A stretch of 64,000 bases of DNA from Anisakis pegreffii. Its lineage: Eukaryota > Nematoda > Chromadorea > Rhabditida > Anisakidae. Of the stretch, positions 25,319 through 37,343 are shown one piece after another; position 1 is the first letter of the stretch, and every line of letters starts with the position of its first letter. Location: contig JAPYMA010002482.1 in NCBI GenBank assembly GCA_035041965.1, forward strand, positions 1 to 64,000, given 5' to 3'. Under the pieces are notes generated by a model. It was not told the origin of the DNA. It saw nothing but the letters and a program-made list of their open reading frames with translations, and ran no database searches. Both the position numbers and the translations under genes were made by a program.

Positions 25319-26704
25319 AGTACTACAATACGAGGTAACTGGTTAGGAGGAGAGGTGCAATAAAGCTGGAGCTCTTGCTGCTTCCATATTCATTGGTCGA
25401 TATTTGTACATGTATTCTATTTACATTTGCACTGCATCGCAAACAAATCACTGACATCCTATTGTTAACCGTACAAATGATAGATCATAAATCAGGAATA
25501 TTGATGATTGAGGTTGTTTTCGAATAAATTCGATATTATTGGGCGTAAATTCGCGTCTATTTTTGAGATATCAAGTTCAAGAGTATTGTTATTATTGTGG
25601 TAGTGTTATGATTATTGTCATCATTGTTAATGGTATTAACATTATCGATATTATTGACAATATTATCTTATCAAGAAAACTTCAAAAAAGTCACATTTCA
25701 TCTAAAACTATCTAGTAATTCTGCTCATAACATAAACGAGTCAAGACCTGTTTGATTAGTTCAGACTGAATTAAGCTCAGTTTTCCAGAAGTTTGTTTAT
25801 TTCAAATGTATGAAGTGAACCGGTTTTGATCTTTTTCAGTAGACTCAAGCTTTTCAGAGACTATTCTTTGCGACTGGCTGACTTTTTTGCCAAGGAAATG
25901 GTCTCTTTGAATTTATTTTTATGCTTCTCGACACAGTGATTGTCCAAACCCAATCTTTGAAACAAATTGAAGTTAAATGAAATTTGCTATCAATAAACAG
26001 TACAATTTTTGTTAACTAGGGAACTGAACACCAATAGCTTAAAATTGTTAGCAAAAATACGAATGATGAAGATCGCAAATTGGAATTGCTGAACAACTTG
26101 TAGGGAGGCGAAATATTTATGATGTGAAGCAGTTTGTTCACTGATTATGATATCAGTGAATGACGGTGTTAGAAACTGTAACAGAAACAGCATTTGATTG
26201 CCTACACTGCACAAACATTTTTAGTTGGAAACGTTTTTGCAAGTAGTACGGGATGGGTGAATTGAAGGAAACGAAATTTGACTGAGAACAAACAAAAGAA
26301 AATTATTTAAAGAAAAAATGCTGAGTCGAGATCGAATTTTTACAGTGGACCATTTCATTAAAATAGGCGATGGAAAATGACGTCGAATTTGGAAGAAATT
26401 TCCTCGCAGTCATTTAACATATGAATTCAAATTGATAAAATGAATGCCCAGCTGAATTCATTATTTGATTGAAAGTTTCGCATTCAATGTGGAAGTGATG
26501 ACATTTTCAATTATCACACAACATTGCGATTTTTCAGTTTTAATATCGGCCTGATGAGATCGGCTCGTCACATCGGTCGTTCGATCAGTAGCATTAAACA
26601 CAATAATATGCAATGCTCACAAGAAACGCAGTGAAATGATACATGTGAAATGTGTACTGTCATTTTGGATGATACTTCCATTCGTCATACGGATACAAAA
26701 GATC

Positions 26705-26823
26705 TGCACGAAGTGGCATTCGAACCCACGCATCCATACGGATACCAGAACGCCCAATCGCACTAAACTCGCACGAAGCTGTATGCTTGAGTCTGGCGCC
26801 TTAGACCACTCGGCCATCCGTGC
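26705..26823 (-). tRNA. tRNA-Leu(CAA) with a 35-nt intron; T-arm defect
   Basis: On the minus strand the acceptor arms GCACGGA (26823-26817) and TTCGTGC (26712-26706) pair, with discriminator A at 26705. The D-arm has TGGCCGAGTGGTCTAAGGC, as in class II tRNA-Leu. The anticodon stem CCAGA/TCTGG encloses loop CTCAAGT with anticodon CAA. The intron is 26785-26751, one base 3' of the anticodon, as usual for this isoacceptor. A long variable arm (ATCCGTATGGAT) follows. The T-arm reads GTGGG TTCGAAT GCCAC: the last stem pair (53:61), normally G-C and almost universal, is G-G. This is either a decaying copy or a sequence error; the rest is intact. Confidence 0.88.
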
Positions 26824-27940
26824 GCTACAATGACCACCTGCACTGTAGTTCACGAGAGTTCACTTGTTTTTTTGGGCAATTTTTGTGGTTGTGATTTCAT
26901 TTCTGAATGGATGGAAAAGGGATAATTGAGTGAATAAGGAAAAAAGTGTAACTGATAGTCAAAATCAAAGGATAATCTGAAATTTCTAACTTTTCGATCT
27001 CTCACTACTTCTTAAGTTTCAATGATATAAAGAAATTCAGCACTGAGAGGGTGAATTCGAAAAGTGCCTTGACAATAGGAATTATTCAAAAGTTTATACA
27101 GCCGAGAGTGCGGAGAAGCTTTTCGTTCGGAACGGTTTCTATATTTGCAGATATCTTCACGCAACTTTTTCCAAATAAGCACATGGTTTTGAATATTCAT
27201 TCTTCTCCGACAAAACTGAATGCCATTTCGTTGCTCAACTTCTGCAGTCTAATTTCTGCCTGAGAGTTGTTGTTCAGTGAGGAACTGTGCTTGATGTGGA
27301 TTCAGTTTTCGGATGATCTTTGCCTTTGATCTGCTTTCAAAAAACATAAAAACATGTATATTCATTTGAACAAATAAATATGGATTCATGGTGATTGATA
27401 TAATTTTAGAACTAGAAAATTTATTTACTGGAAAACTCATTTATACTGGAGAACATTTATTACTGGAAAAAAGACTATAAGTTAGAAGAGTAGATCTGAA
27501 AGAGAGTAAACTTTAACGAATCTGTTTGCGAACAAGAATTTTGTAGTGTTTAACTTCCATAAACCTCCATTTTTAAAGCTCACTCCATAGCCCATCAAAC
27601 CATTTGAATATTATCAACTTTTCAGCAGTTCTTCATCATTGAGCGAATTTTCCCTGGCACATGATGACTTCACCGAAATTTGTAAAATGATGACATCAAA
27701 ATTCAAGCAGTATTCGAATTATCAGTAAATTGATCGATTTCGTTATCAGCTGCACAAGATATAGCAATGGGTGTTTACATACCAACCAGTAACGTGTACA
27801 TATCAATTTATCGAACTGAACCGAATGTTATCACTGATGAGCACATGTGACTGCACATCATAAAATCTTAAAAAACGTGTTGAATTTGTTCATTGATTTG
27901 TAAATGATATCAACTGTTATTATCAATATCTGGTAATAAA
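26824..27940. other. Intergenic DNA upstream of the transporter gene
   Basis: About 1.1 kb, no supportable gene. A short degenerate repeat with core TTTATTACTGGA occurs three times at 27420-27473. No spliced-leader acceptor is obvious just before the ATG at 27941. Confidence 0.4.
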
Positions 27941-30900
27941 ATGTCGTATGCATATGACGGAGACGAATCTCGACATGTCGCCGGAAAAATTAGCCAATAT
28001 AAAAAGGGTAAGCATAAAGAACTCGGCTCGTATACGCATTTCGAAGAGGTCAGTTCAAATTTTGACGTGTTTTTCAACATTATAATACTTTCTAGAGACT
28101 GGAATATCGGTCTTTCCAGACATTGCACTTCGAGGATTTTTAATTAGACTGGTGCTTCTACGATGGAGAAATTCTTTCTGGAGGGGATGTGAGGATGGGA
28201 AGGCGGAAGTAAAGAATTTAACGAATCATTATGGATCGCGATCTTTTGAATTCATAATTCTTACACAGTTATGAAATGATGTTGATTAGATTCTGGTCGG
28301 TGTTAACCAACTCTGAAGGGTTTCGCTAATTTGAAAGGTCAGTAGCACTAGACCGAAACCGGCTAATGCTCTAAATGTATCTGATCGGTGAGCGTCGATA
28401 GAGCATTCGCTTTCTCGTGGTTGGAAAAAATCTATCGGTGTTCAACTGTAACGGTAATCATCAAGTGATTTTCAGGTATTGGAACGCGTAAATCCGTTTG
28501 GAACATTTCAGATATTTGCCTGTATTTGTATTCTATTCGCTACAATTGAATGGGCAGGTAAGCTGCATTCTTTGAAGTGCTCTTATTCTGACATGCGATG
28601 AGGTACTTTGAAAACAGGGTTCAGTTACACAAATATTTGGATTGTTCTGAAGAATTGGTTCAAGCCATGTAAAAGCGAGGATGTATATACATGGATAGTC
28701 CACCTCTGCTGAACATTCAGTCATATGGGTGCGCGATCGTTCATTGTTGATACAAATGAACGCGGTTACACAGACCGATATCCGAGCTGTTCTCGTTTAC
28801 TGTTCACTGAAACAACAACGACAGAGACAAAAAAAGTTGACCGTAAAAGCTGCAACTTCCTTCATCCATTCGGCAAATAGTTCTAAACAAAATTTTATTG
28901 TGATAACTGAAACGTTTCGCAGTGATCCAATGCTTTTCTACTGTGGTTAAGTTGAAAGAGTTTAATTTCTAAAATATGATGATATTCTGTTTGTAAGTCG
29001 GGCAATTTCGCGTAAATTTTCGTTGATTCCAGGTAATTACACATTTGTGAGTGTTCTTGGCTCAATTGAACCAGACTGGAGTTGTGAAACAAAACATAAT
29101 CGAACCGTTGTTATAAAGGCACCAACGGACGAAGCGCAGTGTCAATTCATCAAAGCGAATTGCACCAAATTGACCGCCATTAAATCTTCTGTTGAATTCT
29201 ATTCACTGGTGGCACAATGGAAGTCGATTTGTGATGAAAGTGATAGACCAAAACTCGTACAACTTATTCAGTCTATCGGAGGGGTCAGTTCGAACTAATT
29301 TCAGGACTTCTAAAGCATTTTATGGGCTAATCATTTCAGCATTCCTCTCAGTGTGTACGGTATGCTTATATGCATCTCAAAATGAGAACTGCAGCCGGAA
29401 CATCCTAATATGCTAACAATGCTGCTCGACAGTAGATCATTTAATAAAGTGCCGTTGTATTCTTCACTGAACACTCGATCCATTCCTTCCCAACATTCGA
29501 GACAACTGAAAGATTGATTGTTTGAGAAAAGATTTCTGTTCGAGATATGCTCCTTAAAAAAGGTCATGCACTATGTCAATATTTATTGCGCACTTTTATA
29601 AAGTTGCTAGTCAAATTTCAGCGTTCACTACCCTTGAATCTAACTGATTCTGGAACTTGTCTTGCATTACAATAATTATCGCATGGCTGCACTATATTAA
29701 GTCATGTGCGCACCAGCTGAGAACAGATATTTCCATTGATTGAGCAAAGGAACAGGAGGGAGTGTTGAAGGCATGCCTGAATAAACTGGTGCTCTAATTT
29801 CAGTTTATTGGTTCATTTGTTGGTGGTCACTTCGGTGACCATTTTGGACGAAAAAAATTCTTTTTCACTGGTCAACTTTGTGTCGTGATAACGTCAGTGA
29901 TGGCAACGGCGACTACGTCATGGTACACCTACTCGATTTGCTTGGGTCTCAATGCCATTTTGTATGGCTCTATTGAGGTTCGCTTTGCCTCACATTCTCG
30001 GCAAATCATCACGCAATTGGCAATTTACAACGAGCGTTTGAACCGCTTTAATCGATGATTAGTTGAAATGATTTCTGATCTTCAGCCGAGAGATACCTTC
30101 AATCGTTTAGATCAATGGTTCTCATAGAGGGTGAAATTACCCATTTTGCTTAATTTGGAGGTGTCAAGGGGTAATGGAGGGGGTTGAAAAATTAGAATTT
30201 CGTGCAGTTGTTATTTTATGATAGAACATCATTGTGATGGTGTTTTTTGACTTGGGTAAACTCTTCATTCTCCTATTTTCTGAAAATCATTAGCTCGTCC
30301 GGGCATAACAGAGTTTTCATTCTTTTCCGAGCTGTTGCAATCGCTCTCATAACTTTTATCACCATAGTTGTTCTCTTCTGCTAATTTCTCATTCATTTCA
30401 CTCAACAGTCAAAGTCAAATTCTCATTCTATCAAATACACTCTATAATTGATCATTTGATTGCCGAACGTTGTTGAGCAATAATATTCAATTGTTGTATT
30501 GTTGATTTCGTCTGTCAACACTCGTCAACGGATCCAGTAAACAGTATGTGCTACTGAATGAGAAACTGATTCAAACAATGAAGTGAAATGAGACGAAGTG
30601 AATGAGAAAAAGTCATGAAGAGAACGGTATTCGCATGTGATAGCTATGAGAGTGAATAGAACACGTCTGAAAAGAATGAGAATCCGTTTGAAGTCAGTTT
30701 CAATTGAGCGTGTCATAGACAATAGCTTTTCATGCAATCATAATCGACGGCAACAAAGCAATCAACGAAGCAATTTTTTTTATAGGTAACCTCATTAACG
30801 CTGATGATGGAATACACAAGTAACAAGTTTGTTTTCATTGTTTCACTATGAATTTTCTAGTCACACGATTACAAAATTGAATGACCAATCAATGCAATTC

Positions 30901-33698
30901 TAGGTCGGATTCATTACTGGGAGCAATACTCAGAATATTCAGAAAGAGCTATTAGAACTACTTTCATCGTGTTACTGAGAAATAGAGTAAAATCGCTCGT
31001 TCCTAGTTGTGAGATAGTCTCGTACGGGCACAGGAAAACATACGGGTGTCTATTCACCTGATTTGTTTGAAACAGTCTCGTATCTAGTCTCAGGCTTTTT
31101 CTAGGACTTACTATTACCCCATTAAACGTTCAAGTGCGGAGAATATCACACCTGTATGAGATGTGTAGATCATCGATGAATAAAGCAATGTAGAGCAAGA
31201 AATCGTAATTGGTGCGAATGAACTAATTTCTGAATTATTTTTCAAGATATCGTCTAATCCCAAACGCATGTTTCCAATGGCCACTGGCGTACACGGTCAT
31301 AGCGTTAATCGCGTTCTTGACAAAAGACTGGCAATATTATTTCATCTTCCTGAATTTAGTCACATCACCAATTATTGTTGGCTTCATGCTCTTTTATGAG
31401 AGTCCTCGATGGTTGGTCGCTTCGAATCAACTCGAAAGAGCTTGTGAGGTGAATTCTATCGAATAAAACTTCCGAAAAAGTGCACCGAAACGCCGAACTA
31501 TCCTTTCAGATATGCGATCTCAGTTCTGATCACGCAGTTTCGTTCAGCGACTGTATGTAGGCGTGCCTGTCAATATTATGTTATTTCTATGTAGAATGCA
31601 TCAATCTCCAAACAAACGTTCTCATGTTATATTCCGGACGGAATGTCCGGGAAAAATTGAACTTCTCATAAATTCATGCGAGCATTTGAAGGTATTGAAT
31701 GATATAGCGCATCGTCGTTGGAATAATGCGAATATTAAGTTGACAACAAACGATTTGAATTTAATTCCTCGAGATACGACCAACAAAAGACCGTTCTATA
31801 ATGTTTATCATTTATTTTGCACCCGACGTCTTTTCAAGCAAACATTCATGCAGGTTACTCATACTTCAATCGAGCGATACTCTTGAATCCTGTTAGAAAG
31901 ACTTAAGAAGCAGTTCGGAATTCTTCATTTAAATATCAAACAACATCTCATCAATTGATCATTCGTTGTTGTACTATGGAACATGTAGAACAGCATTCAT
32001 TCTCATCATTTCATTGATATTTCAGCTTTTGAGTATGTTCACTTATGGGCTGATCTCGAGCACATACTTCTTCTCGAAGAAAGGAATGCATGGTGAAAGC
32101 TTATGATTTGCGTGTCAAATCGAAATTAAGTAAACATAGAACGTAACATTCGATGAAAGTTTCACACATTTGACCAGCAACTTATGTTAATGGATGAAGA
32201 AATTTAAGCTCGAGATAATCCGAGTTTTATTCAAAACGATCACTAAAATGGAAACTTTTTTTCGACTCTCCTTCCAAGCCGATCGATAATTCTCATCATA
32301 GACCACTATCCAAGAAACTTTTTTCGTCAAAAAACTGCTTCCTTCAATTCGATGAGCACAAACAGTTCCATCATATTGCGTGCTCATAGTCAATGAACAG
32401 CTTGAAAATTCCGAACAAGTCTATTTCAGACAGTGCTATAATGTTCACGTTTCTACATGGCGCCTTTCGAATAGCTGTACCTCCGTTAGTCGTTTTTCTC
32501 GATTTTAAATTCTACAATTTTGGACGAAAAATGCAACTCGTTGGCTCCTTAGGTAAGCGTTCTTTTCACAATGCGATAATTTTTTTTGCTCACTTGATTG
32601 AATGCTTTAGTACTTTTTCAAGAATACTGCACAGTTCTCATGAGTATGAATGTTTTTTGAAAGCTGTTTCCACCGATTGAAGTTCATCAAAACTTACCAT
32701 CTAAAACAAATTTCAGCAATCAGTACGGTGTGTTTTGCAATCATCATAGTTCTGATTCTCCTCCACGTTCCATACTATCATACTGCTGTCACAATCTGCA
32801 TTGTGATCGCTTCAATGGCAAACGAGAGTGTATTCTGGATGAACATCGTTCAAATCACATCGCAACGTTATCCCACAGTCATCAGATGTATCGCATTCGG
32901 TTGTATACACGCATTCAAGTCAGTTTCATCATCACTGAAACTACTAATGAACAAACCAATCACATGCACCCATTCAGGCGCACTTTCCGTGAAACTGAGC
33001 CCTTTATCTCTCATCTTACGAACAGTTTTGACTCACGAAGCATATTTTACTTCCAATCACAGTCACAATGTTATGTTCCCGCAAATATTGTCAGGAAATC
33101 GTGGAAAAGTGAAAGATTACCTTTCAGGCATGTAGGGATGATAATTGGAGTATGGATCATGATCCCACTTCTTTCGATAAATCCTTTGTGGACATTTATC
33201 ATCCCTGAAATTTTCATAATTGTCACGATGCTGTGCGGAATTGCGCTGCAACCTGAAACAAAGGGAAAAGTGCTGACTGATCGTTTGATTGAAAGTCATT
33301 TTGGACGGTTACAAAATGAGATTCCAAAAGCAATAATGAGGTGAGCAGTTCGCTTGTTGCTTATCACTCCACCAGAAATGCTCTTCAAGTGATGACAAAT
33401 CCCAGTGAGTAAGTAAATGCATCTTCAAAATGATCACCAATGAATGAACAGATTTCGAAATGATACGTTCAGCACGATAAGATACGATATGATAAATGCC
33501 AGTCAGATCAATAGATTACGCTCGAATCAAGGAATGCCTTTATCTGGGTACCTCTACAAAGAGCACGATAAACATCCTCACACTATTCCGAGCTCCATGC
33601 CAGAGCTTCAACCCGAACGATTAGCTGCAAACTTCGGTGACCAGCCAACGTCCTTTGGTAGAGCTGAGAATTACTTTTCAGTTCTATTCATTGTGTAG
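27941..33698 (+). CDS. SLC22-like organic ion transporter (MFS; 12 exons, 623 aa)
   Basis: Plasma-membrane major facilitator protein of the organic cation/anion transporter family; substrate unknown. Exons: 27941-28048, 28476-28557, 29033-29283, 29804-29977, 30786-30826, 31247-31448, 31692-31853, 32026-32092, 32430-32552, 32717-32918, 33128-33340, 33452-33698, all GT..AG and in phase. TM1 lies in exon 2 (FQIFACICILFATIEW). Exon 3 is the large extracellular loop with glycosylation sites NYT, NRT and NCT. The MFS motif is GGHFGDHFGRKK, repeated as NFGRK after TM8. Further hallmarks are LFYESPRWL and LQPETKGKVL. The 41-nt exon 5 restores the TM4-TM5 link (LTLMMEY, then YRLIPNACFQW). The tail after residue 550 is hydrophilic and poorly placed. 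The stop at 33698 is the simplest end; an alternative end is listed separately. Confidence 0.9.
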
Positions 33699-33834
33699 CA
33701 ATGGCGAGAATATCAGAATTATTAAGAAATTCGATGTGAATTTGGAGTTGAGATAGACTGATCGTTATACTTCATGTTGGTTAGAGATAGTTTTGTACTT
33801 GCGACAACAAATTTAGCGACATATCTTTTTGTAG

Positions 33835-34114
33835 GATAAGCGCTGGTCATCGCTTCAATCAGGTGACTGTTCGTGAACGACTGCAACAGCAGGGCAGATT
33901 TCAAGTGAGACGACTGGACGAGAGACGAGATTTGGAGATGAAAGATGTCGATGATATGATGACGTTAGCTCAACAACGTGCCACCAATATTGCTGATCAA
34001 GATCAACAACATACCTTATCGCAGGCGTCCGGTAGCTACGATAATACTGCAATGAACCTTATTGGAATCGCTCGGCTGGATGTGAAGAATTTAGAGAATC
34101 ACGATGAAAAATGA
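33835..34114 (+). CDS. Alternative 3' exon of the transporter (C-terminal tail)
   Basis: An open frame of about 93 codons follows the acceptor TTTTTGTAG (to 33834), or about 84 codons if it starts after AATCAG at 33862. It is rich in Gln, Arg and Asp (VTVRERLQQQGRFQ, DVDDMMTLAQQ), which is unlike chance frames nearby and resembles a cytosolic tail. Joining it to exon 12 is not clean. The best donor there (33658, TTTG/GTAGAG) leaves the wrong phase and runs into TAA. Weaker donors would fit. A missed micro-exon, an isoform or a one-base sequence error could explain this. Confidence 0.45.
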
Positions 34115-34358
34115 CTGGAATTATCTCTTTCACATTTGATCATTATTCGTGCGCATTCAAAATATTTTCCTGATACTACATTAGTAGAATGTTCCAACTT
34201 ACAAAAAAATCACCCCTCCCCCCCCTTCTTGTGATATTGATTCTCATGTTCATGTGTTTTATACCTCAACTCACTGTGAGAGTACGGGAGACCATCATTC
34301 AATCGTTAACAATCCACGTAACCACAACCATTCCCTCCTCCGGTAATCTATTCTTCTT

Positions 34359-34930
34359 ATGACTAGCAACAGATCAGAGCGAAATAACGAAATTGATCTG
34401 CGATCAAGCAGTCACCTTGAAAACATTATCTGTCAACTGCGAGAGCATCATTTCAACAAAGAAATCAATCAGCAGCGATTTGCCACATCCTCACTTCCCT
34501 CATGTTGAAAGTTCATCCGTGTGAACCATAACTCGCCAAGTTGCTGGCAGAAACGGAGCACATGAATTCAGGAGGGATTTGATCGAAAAACTAGAAGCTG
34601 TCAAGCATGGAATGAAATATTTTGAGGTGATACGCCAGTGAAGTGCTTTTATTTGCTAGTCATTAACCGTCACCAATTGATTTTGTAAGATAAATTTGAT
34701 TCAACTTCACATTGCAGCTGAAAAACAAAAAACTGTCAAAATTTCCAAGTCTACAACTTGTACATTCTCATGCTTCAAGATTCTACTGTTTGATTGTGTT
34801 CAATATGACAATGAATGTGTTCAATCACACTGCAAAGTTCAATAAGCCCAAAAATTTATTCTTCGAAAAATTATCAATTCAATGGGTAGATCAATCAAAC
34901 AATATCATTGATCAAATACGGTACACATGA
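34359..34930 (+). CDS. Possible small unknown gene (3 exons, 147 aa)
   Basis: Not recognised. The model joins 34359-34503 (ATG, MTSNRSERNNEIDL), 34541-34626 and 34718-34930 in phase. The third exon follows a strong acceptor (CACATTGCAG) and the second ends GAG/GTGATA. The first intron would be only 37 nt with a weak donor, which is the doubtful step. Exons 1-2 are charged and helix-prone (LIEKLEAVKHGMKYFE). Exon 3 is basic, then has a hydrophobic stretch (FYCLIVFNMTMNVF). It lies just downstream of the transporter on the same strand, so it may also be transporter 3' sequence. Confidence 0.25.
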
Positions 34931-37343
34931 AACATTCACACGAAAGAAGTCATCAAAGACGGTTACAGAAATAAGGACGAAACTTTCGTTACTTTTACGA
35001 GTCGGCCACAATTCTATGAATCTGAATTATCAACTTTCTGGAAGACAGTGGGTGCACGGCAGAGGGAGCAGCGTTTTGAACGAGGGCACTGAGTTAGAGA
35101 TGGCAAATGAAAATTTTGAAACCTGATGGATCGAGTTTATCCATTGAATGCCCTCAAAAGAAAAAAATACAACTGAATGCGAGATAACTCTTTTTCGCAA
35201 ATTCTTTCTAAATATCATTTCATCAACTGAATGAAGTCGAACACGAGTATTTGACTGGAAAATTGGTTCCATATTCGAAAATCACGTATTATCTAAACGC
35301 AAAACGTCAAGACCAGTTCTTTCCAAGAAAGAAAATTTTCATTTTATCGCAATTTAGGTTACTTTGCATTCTTCTCAAAACACCAAACTCTCCCTGTTTG
35401 ATACAATTCAAAGATCTTCATCGAGAAACGAACATGAACAAATTCGACAAGTGAACGAATGCACAGCATTCACTCACAAATCACATTCAAAAATGAAACT
35501 CGTCGAAGGTCAACGTACCTCTTCACAACTCAAAACTATTACTATCCGAGAGTATATACAAATCTGAACGTAATCATCAAAACAACAACAAAATGTCAAT
35601 CCACAATGGTCAACGTGATAAAATCTGCGATGAACATTTACAAATCAAATCCGAAAAAACAACGATCAATTGCTAATCGAGGTCATTCTTTATAGGATCA
35701 GTAAAAACGGTAACATTACACCTGTGCAAATCACACCTCATAACACATTCTCATCAAGCACGTGCTCCTCAATCACAACATTACTACTCTTTCCCTATTC
35801 GAAGAAGCTGAACACAAATGAATTACTTGAAATGAGACGAAACTTCGATCAGAACAGAAGAATAAGTTCACAACTTTTAAAACGCGATGCACGGGGATGT
35901 GCACCTCTCGTATCTCTGAACTTCAACTCTCACATTTCACCACTGAAACGACAAAATCCATGCAAAACGACTACCTCTATGAATTATTGCCTAACTTCTC
36001 GATACTAATGCATATAACACAAACTATATTACAGCTCAATAATATTGAACGGAAAGGAAAATAAATCATGCAAGACTTGAATAAACTATATCCGGTAGAC
36101 GACAAACAACAGCAATATAGACAATCACCAGAAGTTGAAATCTCAACGTCTAGAAAATAAATCATTGCTCAGAAACGTATGAATGAGTTAAACCATCAAA
36201 AATTAAGCTATTAATCATATCAAAAGAGCATGGCTGCATCAATCTCGAATGATGCAATCAAATGATCAGTAAAACATTTCAATATGTTAAATTATATTCG
36301 GCAAGTCGTCATTGATTATTTCATCATCAGAAATGATTAATAAAGAGCAACTGCATAATCACTAAGTAAATAATCCTTCGAAGGAAAGAAGTAAAAAAAA
36401 TTAAACGCAAAGAATACACAATATGGATACAAACGTACATACAAATAATACAAATAAATGGATCGAACTGCATCCTGGCAGTATTAATTTTAATGAAAAA
36501 CAAATTCCTCATCTCAAAAGCGATGCGTATCAAACAATAATAAGATAAACCATAAAATCATAACATCACAGATGAATAAACTATCCGCCACCATTCCAAC
36601 ATTCAGGGGCATCACCACACTGCATAAAATCAATCGGAATCCCGAAACAAAAATTCGCATCAAACGAAGTGAATCAATTATAATTCAGTGCAAAAGAGCC
36701 AGTAATTATGTCGATCTCAGATTTGCTTATTACCAGACTTTTCTTCTCATTTGATGAATATATTATGCTGAATATGGTAATATTTTATGGGTGCCATGAA
36801 AAACGTTCGGTAGAAAAATAGAGAAATCGTTAGGAAAAACATTCGACAACAAAGCACAATAATCAAATGTCAGATTATGAGAACACAGCAAAAACATTAT
36901 AGCAGCGATTCTAGCAAGATTCATGGAACTCCAGGGAAGTCGAATATTTCCGAAGAATTTGGATACTCGTGAAATATTTTAGAAAAAAAAGCAGTACATA
37001 CATTTCTATGTCAAAAAACTTTGCTAATGAGGTTAACCTAAAAATTTGAGGAGGGATCGAACAACATGACAATACAACAGCTCAGAGGTAAGATTCTCAC
37101 AGACATCATTTCATTACGAGTGTTTCTGTGGAAGGCGTTTGCTTGACTCATCTTCCACACTGCCCATCTATTAAATGAGCTCTTATCGCAAGTCCATCTG
37201 CTTTCATCCTCATCAAATTGAGCAGTGTTCATTGATCAGATCTTCTGTCGACTAATCGCCATCGTTCAGCTAAGATTCCGTAAATTCATTAATTACCCAG
37301 CACTGCTGCTGATCGCTCTCAACAACATCAATAGATGGACAAA
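34931..37343. other. Intergenic DNA between convergent transporter and GTPBP2 genes
   Basis: About 2.4 kb. Overlapping + strand frames at 35364-36008 have no recognisable product. Nothing else supported. Confidence 0.4.

Larger units (their letters stand above)
23610..26704. other. Gene-poor stretch with short repeats
   Basis: About 3 kb without a supportable gene. It holds a 22-23-bp tandem duplication (24823-24867), a GAGGT-type repeat (25275-25318) and a degenerate ATT/ATC triplet tract (about 25585-25670). Confidence 0.5.

Noticed and set aside
26617..26853. 78-codon minus-strand frame (MAEWSKAPDS...)
   Set aside because: It is the translation of the tRNA-Leu gene; this peptide is a known annotation artefact of such tRNAs.
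29978..31246. Transporter as a pseudogene with a missing middle
   Set aside because: The gap in frame is filled by the 41-nt exon at 30786-30826 with correct phases on both sides.
32730..33344. 204-codon open frame on the plus strand, longest in the window
   Set aside because: It is a shifted frame over transporter exons 10-11 and their intron; the true frames carry MFS motifs and splice signals.
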